NCBI GenBank assembly: GCA_905214795.1
Contig: CAJMNM010000022.1
Location: 1 to 48,644, forward strand
DNA from: an uncultured bacterium
GTDB lineage: Bacteria; Bacteroidota; Bacteroidia; Bacteroidales; Bacteroidaceae
Length of the DNA: 48,644 nt
Direction: 5' to 3'
Shown here: positions 1 to 7,653 of the stretch, one piece after another
How positions within the stretch are numbered: the first letter of the stretch is position 1
How the letters are laid out: each line of letters starts with the position of its first letter
Program-made: the position numbers and the translations under genes
The notes under the pieces: generated by a model
The model's input: the letters and a program-made list of their open reading frames with translations, nothing else
What the model was told of the DNA's origin: nothing
Database searches by the model: none

Positions 1-458
1 ATTCCCGGGGGCATAGACGCGCCATACATAATTAAATAAAGCACAATAGAAAAGCTCCAAAAGCAGAAATGCGAAAAAATATGCATCATAGCATACAGAA
101 TAACACTGGAAGCGGCCTTTGCAGCTCCTACATAAGGTGTCAATTCCATAATTCTATATGGCTCACCGCCTAACAGTCCGACAGGCGTTACATAATTAAG
201 CGCATATCCACTGATAGTATATTTATATATCAATCTAAACGGTACAACAGGAGCTGCACCGTCATTCAATATCACCGACCATGATTTTGCATTGACAATA
301 TAAATAAAGATCCACAAACCTATTACAGCCGGGAACCAATATCCGGCACGCCGGATATTTTCCCATAATGCTGAATATGAAATCTCGGAAGTACACAACA
401 TCACGACAATAGCGACCAAGCCTATACCGAGAAAGATATTGCGATATATCGGCTTCAT
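1..458 (-). CDS. Flippase-like integral membrane protein (LPG_synthase_TM / UPF0104 family), 3' end outside the window
   Basis: Reading the minus strand from an ATG at 458 gives an open frame of 152 codons that runs off the left edge. It begins MKPIYRNIFLGIGLVAIVVM and shows several hydrophobic segments, followed by a region with YVTPVGLLGGEPYRI. That stretch is characteristic of the lysylphosphatidylglycerol-synthase-TM / UPF0104 group, whose members are polytopic inner-membrane proteins often linked to lipid or glycolipid transport. The start lies 1 base beyond the pdxA stop codon, so it is almost certainly the fourth gene of the rlmN-DUF4837-pdxA operon. The substrate cannot be told from this part. 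Only the N-terminal half or so of a typical 320-350 aa protein is visible. Confidence 0.8.
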   Translation of the reverse strand, partial: MKPIYRNIFLGIGLVAIVVMLCTSEISYSALWENIRRAGYWFPAVIGLWIFIYIVNAKSWSVILNDGAAPVVPFRLIYKYTISGYALNYVTPVGLLGGEPYRIMELTPYVGAAKAASSVILYAMMHIFSHFCFWSFSIVLYLIMYGASMPPG

Positions 459-459
459 C

Positions 460-1548
460 CTATTTATCTTCCACTTTTATATCTTCGTCCTTATCTTTTC
501 TAGACTCAACAACCTGCTTACGCAAAGGATTTGCATGAGCCTCATCATCTCTTCTACGATTGCGGAATATATCTATTGCTGTATAAACTGCTTGTCTCAT
601 TGAATTTTCATCAGCAAGTCCTTTACCTGCAATATCATATGCCGTACCGTGATCTGGAGAGGTTCGGATAACAGGAAGTCCCGCTGTATAATTAACCCCA
701 CTTGTCATCGCTAATGCTTTGAATGGTGCCAGACCCTGATCATGATACATAGCCAACACCCCATCATAATGATCATAAGCCGAAGTGCCGAAGAATCCAT
801 CTGCAGCAAATGGACCGAAACAATTAACGCCCTCATTACGCAACTGTTCAATAGCCGGTATAATAACTTCCTGTTCCTCGCTACCAAGCAAACCATCTTC
901 ACCTGCATGTGGATTAAGCGCCAACACAGCTAACCGTGGTTTCTGAACAGCAAAATCATGACTAAGCGCATCAGCAAAGATATGTGCTTTTTTAACAATA
1001 ACTTCCTTTGTAATTGCAGCAGGCACATCCTTTATAGGAAGGTGTGTTGTCACAAGAGCCACTTTCAGATTTTCATTCATCAATATCATCAATGCCTCTT
1101 GCCCATTACCGGCCCGTTCCTGAATATATTCTGTATGACCGGGAAAATGGAACGTATCACTCTGAATGGCCGACTTACAAATAGGCGCTGTAATCAAAAC
1201 GTCTATCAATCCTTTTTTATAATCATCAATAGCTCTTTCTAAAGCCGTTAAAGCTGCCTTCCCACTCTCTGGAGTCGCCTTACCAAAATCAATTTTAACA
1301 TCGCCCTCAATGCAGTCTACAAGATTCAATGTTCCGTCACTGACATCCTCAGCCTGCTCGATCGTTACAAAATTTGTTGTCAACTCCATTGCCTTTCGGT
1401 GATAGGTTGCCACCTTAGGTGACCCATAGACAACCGGTGTACACAAATCCAACATCATGGGTTCACTAAACAACTTAAGAATTATTTCGTAACCTACGCC
1501 ATTAATATCACCGTGGGTGATACCCACACGTATCTTTTCTGTTTTCAT
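460..1548 (-). CDS. pdxA: 4-hydroxythreonine-4-phosphate dehydrogenase (PdxA)
   Basis: This 362-aa protein matches PdxA, which oxidises 4-phosphohydroxy-L-threonine in the DXP-dependent pathway to pyridoxal 5'-phosphate. The three histidines expected to bind the metal are visible in their usual contexts: H169 in TTHLP, H214 in NPHAGE and H269 in MYHDQG. H138 in FPGHTEY is the substrate-binding histidine. The N-terminus starts with the family signature GITHGDINGVGYE. A charged tail of about 30 residues (RRRDDEAHANPLRK onward) extends past the end of the usual ~330-aa enzyme. The gene starts 12 bp after the DUF4837 gene and is followed after 1 bp by a flippase-like gene, so it is translated from the rlmN operon transcript. 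Confidence 0.96.
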   Translation of the reverse strand: MKTEKIRVGITHGDINGVGYEIILKLFSEPMMLDLCTPVVYGSPKVATYHRKAMELTTNFVTIEQAEDVSDGTLNLVDCIEGDVKIDFGKATPESGKAALTALERAIDDYKKGLIDVLITAPICKSAIQSDTFHFPGHTEYIQERAGNGQEALMILMNENLKVALVTTHLPIKDVPAAITKEVIVKKAHIFADALSHDFAVQKPRLAVLALNPHAGEDGLLGSEEQEVIIPAIEQLRNEGVNCFGPFAADGFFGTSAYDHYDGVLAMYHDQGLAPFKALAMTSGVNYTAGLPVIRTSPDHGTAYDIAGKGLADENSMRQAVYTAIDIFRNRRRDDEAHANPLRKQVVESRKDKDEDIKVEDK

Positions 1549-1560
1549 ATTGAATAAAAA

Positions 1561-2616
1561 TTATTTCTCAATTTTTTTTGCCGTCACTTCTACTTCCGGA
1601 ATATTAATCTTAATCTGACGTGCCTGTTCACCCGGCAAACATAATGTATAAAGAGAACCTTCCACACGACGAATCAATCCACGCTTCATTTTTTCGGGTG
1701 CATAAACAAATCCTTCCACAACGACGACTTCATTCTTAGCTGTATCCACACGGGAATGGCTTACAAAAGGACCACCCATACCGTCGTTTTCCATTTCCCA
1801 TAAGCCTCTGATTTCCATTGCATACTGTCCTCTCACCGTAATGGGACGTACAAAAGTACACATTGTATCTGTTGCCATATACATATGAGGCTTACTACCC
1901 GGAATATTTGCTTTCATCACTGAATCCCGCTTTGCCAGCACATATTGTTTATTAAACGTCTGAGGCCCTTCATACGGATAGGTATACATACAAATATTAA
2001 CCATCGAAGTGGCTCCGTTTGAGGATGTCCAGAAGAAATTCTTTCCTTTCTTATAACTTTTAATTTCAGACGGTGCCCACAATTCGCATCCGAACAAGCT
2101 TTGAGCCAATTCGGCTGTAACTGTAGAATGCTTCTTCTCAAGTTCATTGATAAGCCTGTTCATCTCCACTTTTACAAAGAAATCAATAATGACTTGTGAA
2201 TGAGCATCCACAAACTTCTTAAAATCCTCTTCATTTGGACTTTGAATAATCATAACTACCTGCGGACTGGAATATACATCACGCGCATATTTAAACTTAG
2301 TCTGGGTATATTGTTTCGGATCAATATCTACTTTTATAATATTCCGAAATATATTCAAGATTCTATTTAAACGTTGTGGAGAAGTCTGAGAAATGTGGAA
2401 TGAACGTTCCGGCTGAGGTAACCCGGGTATATCTGTATCAAGTACATTAAACAAGGCTCTTCCTGCCGGACGCTGCCACATCTGATCATCTATTACAACC
2501 AAAACTTCATAAGGACGCCCACTGGAAGTAGGTGTCGTAAAACGGTTACATGATGGCAGAATCATAATGACAGCCAGCATGATGCAAGCTAAAAACATTT
2601 TCTTCATCATATCCAT
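1561..2616 (-). CDS. DUF4837 family lipoprotein
   Basis: The 351-aa product begins with a lipoprotein signal: a hydrophobic stretch ending in ILPSC, with C23 as the lipidated residue. The remainder is recognised as DUF4837, a family I know only from Bacteroidetes and without a defined function. It looks mixed alpha/beta with no catalytic motif that I can name. Its ATG overlaps the rlmN stop by one base (TAATG on the minus strand), so translation is probably coupled. An internal ATG at codon 3 or 4 could be used instead. Position between rlmN and pdxA suggests co-expression with housekeeping genes rather than an accessory role. Confidence 0.85.
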   Translation of the reverse strand: MDMMKKMFLACIMLAVIMILPSCNRFTTPTSSGRPYEVLVVIDDQMWQRPAGRALFNVLDTDIPGLPQPERSFHISQTSPQRLNRILNIFRNIIKVDIDPKQYTQTKFKYARDVYSSPQVVMIIQSPNEEDFKKFVDAHSQVIIDFFVKVEMNRLINELEKKHSTVTAELAQSLFGCELWAPSEIKSYKKGKNFFWTSSNGATSMVNICMYTYPYEGPQTFNKQYVLAKRDSVMKANIPGSKPHMYMATDTMCTFVRPITVRGQYAMEIRGLWEMENDGMGGPFVSHSRVDTAKNEVVVVEGFVYAPEKMKRGLIRRVEGSLYTLCLPGEQARQIKINIPEVEVTAKKIEK

Positions 2617-3680
2617 TATTTTTTTTCATCAATCATTTCATGTTCGGCATTCTGCAATTGCTTTGCGGTACTCAGCAATCCGCATGCTGCAAAAATATCT
2701 TGTCCACGCGATGCGCGAACCGTTGTAAACAGGCCATGTCCAGTCAGATAATCCCTGAATGCCATTACTCCCTTTTCACCTGTACCGGTCAAATCCACTC
2801 CGGGAACAGGGTGAAAACGAATCAGATTAACACGACACTCCAGCCCCTTAAGCAACTTCAACAGTTCACGGGCATGAGCTGTAGAATCATTAACACCTGC
2901 AAACATAATGTATTCAAATGAAAGACGTCGCTGATGTGTAAAATCATAAGAATGAAGCAACTCTACAATTTCTTGCAAAGAAAAAGCTTTTTCTGCCGGC
3001 ATCAACGCAAGTCTCTGCTCATGAAACGGATTATGAAGACTTATGGCCAAATGACAGTCACTCTCATCCAGGAAGCGTTTCAACCCCTTACGAAGGCCAA
3101 CCGTAGAAACGGTAATTCGTTTAGGACTCCACGCATATCCATAATCTGCCGTCAAGATTTCTGTTGCCCGCAACACATTATCCAGATTATCAAACGGTTC
3201 GCCTTGCCCCATGAAAACGACATTTGTCAGACTGTCACGTTCAGGAAGCGCATACAATTGATTCAGGATATCAGCAGTTGTCAGATTTCCTGAAAAGCCC
3301 TGTTTTCCAGTCATGCAGAATTTACAGTTCATCTTACAACCCACTTGCGATGACACACACAATGTCGCACGGTCACCGTCCGGAATATATACCGTTTCCA
3401 CATACCCACCATTGACTGTCCGATAAAGATATTTCACGGTTCCATCAACAGAACGTTGACAGTCTACAGGAGCCGAGCAGCCAACTACATAATTCTCTTT
3501 CAGACGTTCACGATTCTTGACCGACAAGTTTGTCATCTCGTCAATACTGCCAACCTTACGTTTATAAAGCCAGTCAGAAATCTGCTTAGCCGCATAAGCC
3601 GGCATACCGTTATGAGCTGCCAGATTCTTCAGTTCCAACAAGGTCATTCCCAAAAGAGGTATTTTCGTTTCGTCTGCCAT
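2616..3680 (-). CDS. rlmN: Dual-specificity 23S rRNA (A2503-C2) / tRNA (A37-C2) methyltransferase RlmN
   Basis: This 354-aa radical-SAM protein carries the RlmN cluster motif C115-x3-C119-x2-C122 (GCKMNCKFCMTGKQGF). It also has the two non-cluster cysteines used in the methylation cycle: C108 in TLCVSSQ, and C333 in FAACGLLS near the C-terminus. RlmN methylates A2503 of 23S rRNA and A37 of some tRNAs, improving decoding accuracy. RlmN is favoured over the antibiotic-resistance relative Cfr because the gene is the ordinary chromosomal copy at the head of a housekeeping operon. The promoter box just upstream on the minus strand supports the ATG at 3680. Confidence 0.96.
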   Translation of the reverse strand: MADETKIPLLGMTLLELKNLAAHNGMPAYAAKQISDWLYKRKVGSIDEMTNLSVKNRERLKENYVVGCSAPVDCQRSVDGTVKYLYRTVNGGYVETVYIPDGDRATLCVSSQVGCKMNCKFCMTGKQGFSGNLTTADILNQLYALPERDSLTNVVFMGQGEPFDNLDNVLRATEILTADYGYAWSPKRITVSTVGLRKGLKRFLDESDCHLAISLHNPFHEQRLALMPAEKAFSLQEIVELLHSYDFTHQRRLSFEYIMFAGVNDSTAHARELLKLLKGLECRVNLIRFHPVPGVDLTGTGEKGVMAFRDYLTGHGLFTTVRASRGQDIFAACGLLSTAKQLQNAEHEMIDEKK

Positions 3681-3703
3681 AACCTACATTCTTATTTTTC
3701 AGA

Positions 3704-3711
3704 CAAAGTTA
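3704..3711 (-). promoter_or_regulatory. -7 box of the rlmN operon promoter
   Basis: CAAAGTTA on the plus strand reads TAACTTTG on the minus strand, matching the Bacteroidetes -7 consensus TAnnTTTG. It would start transcription about 15-20 nt upstream of the rlmN ATG. The -33 element is not clear. Confidence 0.55.
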
Positions 3712-3753
3712 AGGAAAAAAGCGAAAACTTTATAGGTTTTGCTCATCTATTCG

Positions 3754-3761
3754 TATATTTG
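3754..3761 (+). promoter_or_regulatory. -7 box for the recycling-module genes
   Basis: TATATTTG matches TAnnTTTG and lies 25 bp before the ATG at 3787, giving a leader of roughly 20 nt. It is divergent from the rlmN promoter. A TTTTG at 3737-3741 is too close to be a standard -33 element. Confidence 0.55.
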
Positions 3762-3786
3762 CAAGTAATATTACAATCAGTATTTC

Positions 3787-6700
3787 ATGAAACTACGACA
3801 ATCAACCCCTAAAATAGACTGTTTCATACCATATGTAACAGACACTCAATTTGCAGAAATCTGCAATACATTAAAAGAACAACCCGCCATACAGCATATT
3901 TATGGCATTACAACCACTTCTAGCACGAAATCAGAAGACAATTCCGATCTGCTCCATACAGACCATTTGAACAGTAGTTACACAATGCAAATGATTGCCG
4001 AACGATGCGAGGCAGATTATTGTTTGTTCTATCAGAAACCTTATCCTATAGAATTGGGATTTCACGCTCTGGACCGGTTGTTAAACATAGCAGAAGACAC
4101 TCAGGCCAGTATGATTTACGCTGACCATTATACATTAGCGGAAGGACAACGTATCGCACATCCCGTTATCGATTATCAAAAGGGAAGCCTTCGTGATGAT
4201 TTCGATTTCGGTTCACTGGTGCTAATTTCAAAAGCGATACTTAAAACATACGCAAAAATTGAAAATAAACCGAACTATAAATTTGCAGGATGGTATGACC
4301 TCAGACTTTTTTTAAGTCGTTATGGCGAGTTATTCCATCTTAACGAATATCTTTACACTGAGATAGAAACAGACTTACGAAAGAGCGGAGAAAAGAACTT
4401 TGATTATGTCAATCCCAAGAACCGTTCCGTACAACGCGAAATGGAGCAGGCATGCACAGACCATCTAAAGAAAATCGGTGCTTACTTGCCTCCCGAAGAA
4501 TTTGATGATCTTAAATTCGATGCTTATCAATTTCCTCGTGAAATGTCTGTTATTATTCCGGTTCGCAACAGGGTACGTACAATAGAAGATGCTATTAAAA
4601 GCGTATTATCTCAGGAAACCGACTTCGAATTCAATCTGTTTGTCGTAGACAACCATTCTAACGACGGTACATCTGAAGTCATTGAACGATACACAAACGA
4701 CAAAAGAGTCATTCATCTTATCCCTTCACGTGACGATTTAGGCATTGGCGGATGCTGGAACATGGCTGTACACCACCCTGAATGCGGACGTTTTATTGTT
4801 CAGCTGGATTCTGACGATTTATACAGTTCACCACAAACTCTGCGTAAAATCAGAGATTCATTTTATGCCGAAAATGCGGCTATGGTTATCGGTTCTTACC
4901 GCATGACAGATTTCAATCTGGAAACCTTACCCCCCGGACTCATCGACCATAAAGAATGGACACCAGGCAACGGACGTAACAATGCATTGCGTATAAACGG
5001 GCTTGGAGCTCCACGTGCGTTCTTTACTCCGATTCTCAGAAAATTACAGATTCCGAATACCAGTTATGGAGAAGACTATGCTCTCGGTCTATGCTTCTCC
5101 CGCTACTACCGCATCGGACGTATCTACGAAGAATTATATCTTTGCCGCCGCTGGGAAGGTAATTCTGACGCAGCTCTCAGCATTGAAAAAGTAAATGCCA
5201 ACAATCTGTACAAGGACCGTTTGCGTACTATTGAAATTGACGCCCGAATGGCTCTTGTTCAAATGTGGAATCATCATGCCACAGCCGAAGAAATTTATCA
5301 GTTTATCAACAATCAGATTGCAAGCTGGCCTGCGGCACATGAAAGCCATGAGGCTTTAAAGGCGGTTAAGACAAAAGAACTATGTACAGACCCTTATACA
5401 CTTAACGCACAATACAATCCTGCACGACTTGTCTCAACCAGTGCAAAAATCGATCGTGAGTCTGTAGAAAAGCGTCCTTGTTTCCTTTGCACCCGCAATC
5501 TTCCTGAAGCACAACAAGCACTATTAATGGAAGGACGTTATCAAATGCTTGTTAATCCATTCCCGATTTTACCGCAACACGTCACCATTCCGACGCGCCG
5601 TCACACCCCTCAGCATATCCTGCCCCATTTCACTACCATTCTGAAATTAGCATGGGAATGCCCCGATATGCTTTTCTTCTATAACGGTCCGGTTTGCGGT
5701 GCTTCTGCTCCAGACCACATGCATCTACAGGGGGGTAAACGCGGTGTTTTGCCTATCGAAAGGGATTGGAAAAACTACGAAATGGCAATGGAAAAGCTTT
5801 ATCCACTCTCATCCGATCAGGAAGAACAGCTGGAAGATATTTTGGAACAAAACCCTCACTGCGGACTTTACTTACTGAAAAGTTATGCCTGCCCGGTATT
5901 TGTCATCCGCACAATACCGATAAACAAGCCATGCCACATATTCAAACATCTCTACGAAGCCCTGCCATTATATAATGAAGAATATGAACCACGCATGAAC
6001 ATCATCAGTTGGCGACAATCCTTTGTTACTGGCAGAGAAGATGAAATCATCACATTGATTTTCCCACGAAAAAAACATCGTCCTGAATGCTACCACGCTA
6101 ACGACGAGAGCCAACTGCTCATCAGCCCGGGGGCAATTGACATGGGTGGATTGCTCATCACTCCACGTGAAGAAGACTACAATAAACTTACAGCTGAAAA
6201 AGCCATTAATATATTACAGGAAGTTACACTCTCGTATGAAGAATTAAAGCCTGTCATCAACCGTATCAAAGAAGAACCGGAAACGAAAGCAAATCATCAA
6301 ACATCAAATCCTGAACCGGACCATTTCAACCTTGATAAAGAACCGGAAGTCAGTGTCGGAATTTTGAGCCGACAACATATCCGTTTTTCATTAAATGCCA
6401 ACTATCTGGCAAAAGGAGAAATGGTTAGAGGAGAACAAGTCGTAGAATACAGCGAAGGCGGTATCCTTTGGAACGGCAACCTTTACCGTGAACTTACTTT
6501 TACGCCACAGGAAAAGAACGCATCTTTCTCTCTATATAATGTGACCATCGGTATTAAATTCCATTGGGAACGTCAGGAAACACAAATTTTCAGCGGTACA
6601 TTAAAACTGGTTGTAGAAGAAGAAAAAATAGTTGCAATCAACCTCCTACCGGTCGAGAACTACCTTATCAGCGTTATTTCCAGCGAGATGAGTGCGTCTT

Positions 6701-7650
6701 CATCTTTAGAATTCTTAAAAGCCTCAGCTGTCATTAGCCGTAGCTGGCTTTATGCTCAAATGGAAAAACGGGCGCAGGCCGGCAATCACGATCGGGGATT
6801 CTTCTCATTCATCAAAAGCGAAAACGAAGTCATCCGCTGGTACGACCGCGACGACCATACTATTTTTGATGTATGCGCAGACGACCATTGCCAACGTTAT
6901 CAAGGTATCACCCGTGCCAGCAATGAAACGGTTGTTGAAGCCATAAAAGCCACACGCGGACAGATTCTGACATACGGCGACGAAATCTGCGATGCCCGTT
7001 TCTCAAAATGCTGTGGCGGTATAACAGAAGAATTTGAATATTGTTGGGAAGACCAACATCACCCTTATCTGACGGCCGTCAGAGACGATTCAGAAGCACA
7101 AGCCACATTACCAGATCTGACATGCGAGGATGAAGCAGAAAAATGGATACGCAGCAATCCACCATCCTTCTGTAACACAAAAGATGCCAAGATTCTAAGT
7201 CAGGTCCTAAACGATTATGACCGTGAAACGAAAGACTTCTACCGTTGGCGTGTTGAATATACCCAAGAAGAAATAGCAGAACTTATACGAGAAAACATGA
7301 AATGCGATTACGGCCAGATTATTGACCTTGTTCCGGTTGAACGTGGAAAAGGCGGCCATCTGAGCAAACTGAAAATCGTAGGTACTCTTCACACTCTGAC
7401 AATCGGCAAAGAACTTGAAATCCGCCGCGTACTAAGTGACACCCATCTATTCAGTTCTGCTTTTGTTGTCGACAAAGAAGACATCTGCAATGGCATTCCG
7501 GGCAAATTCATACTCATTGGTGCCGGATGGGGGCATGGTGTAGGAATGTGCCAGATCGGCGCTGCTGTCATGGGCTCAAAAGGCTATCATTACGACGAGA
7601 TTCTGAAACACTACTACAAAGGTGCCAACATTAAAAAGGTATACAAATAA
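3787..7650 (+). CDS. Multi-domain protein: GT2-like, GT2, DUF4922 (GalT/Ap4A-phosphorylase-like) and SpoIID domains
   Basis: Four regions can be read in this 1287-aa protein. Residues ~1-235 look like a degenerate GT-A/GT2 domain: the segment around MIYADHYTLAEGQ resembles the usual SDxD part but lacks a clean DxD. Residues ~253-500 form a proper GT2 domain beginning MSVIIPVRNRVRT, with D341-x-D343. Residues ~555-850 are DUF4922, with C565-x2-C568 and the nucleotidyl-transfer motif H644-M-H646-L-Q648, as in GalT and Ap4A phosphorylase. Residues ~880-1287 are a SpoIID/LytB domain, with E967 in ISSEM and the GWGHGVGMCQIG block at 1247-1258. There is no signal peptide or membrane segment, so all domains, including SpoIID, should be cytoplasmic. 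It is followed after 3 bp by an AmpG-kinase fusion, which points to muropeptide recycling. The exact reactions are unknown. Confidence 0.85.
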   Translation: MKLRQSTPKIDCFIPYVTDTQFAEICNTLKEQPAIQHIYGITTTSSTKSEDNSDLLHTDHLNSSYTMQMIAERCEADYCLFYQKPYPIELGFHALDRLLNIAEDTQASMIYADHYTLAEGQRIAHPVIDYQKGSLRDDFDFGSLVLISKAILKTYAKIENKPNYKFAGWYDLRLFLSRYGELFHLNEYLYTEIETDLRKSGEKNFDYVNPKNRSVQREMEQACTDHLKKIGAYLPPEEFDDLKFDAYQFPREMSVIIPVRNRVRTIEDAIKSVLSQETDFEFNLFVVDNHSNDGTSEVIERYTNDKRVIHLIPSRDDLGIGGCWNMAVHHPECGRFIVQLDSDDLYSSPQTLRKIRDSFYAENAAMVIGSYRMTDFNLETLPPGLIDHKEWTPGNGRNNALRINGLGAPRAFFTPILRKLQIPNTSYGEDYALGLCFSRYYRIGRIYEELYLCRRWEGNSDAALSIEKVNANNLYKDRLRTIEIDARMALVQMWNHHATAEEIYQFINNQIASWPAAHESHEALKAVKTKELCTDPYTLNAQYNPARLVSTSAKIDRESVEKRPCFLCTRNLPEAQQALLMEGRYQMLVNPFPILPQHVTIPTRRHTPQHILPHFTTILKLAWECPDMLFFYNGPVCGASAPDHMHLQGGKRGVLPIERDWKNYEMAMEKLYPLSSDQEEQLEDILEQNPHCGLYLLKSYACPVFVIRTIPINKPCHIFKHLYEALPLYNEEYEPRMNIISWRQSFVTGREDEIITLIFPRKKHRPECYHANDESQLLISPGAIDMGGLLITPREEDYNKLTAEKAINILQEVTLSYEELKPVINRIKEEPETKANHQTSNPEPDHFNLDKEPEVSVGILSRQHIRFSLNANYLAKGEMVRGEQVVEYSEGGILWNGNLYRELTFTPQEKNASFSLYNVTIGIKFHWERQETQIFSGTLKLVVEEEKIVAINLLPVENYLISVISSEMSASSSLEFLKASAVISRSWLYAQMEKRAQAGNHDRGFFSFIKSENEVIRWYDRDDHTIFDVCADDHCQRYQGITRASNETVVEAIKATRGQILTYGDEICDARFSKCCGGITEEFEYCWEDQHHPYLTAVRDDSEAQATLPDLTCEDEAEKWIRSNPPSFCNTKDAKILSQVLNDYDRETKDFYRWRVEYTQEEIAELIRENMKCDYGQIIDLVPVERGKGGHLSKLKIVGTLHTLTIGKELEIRRVLSDTHLFSSAFVVDKEDICNGIPGKFILIGAGWGHGVGMCQIGAAVMGSKGYHYDEILKHYYKGANIKKVYK

Positions 7651-7653
7651 GCT

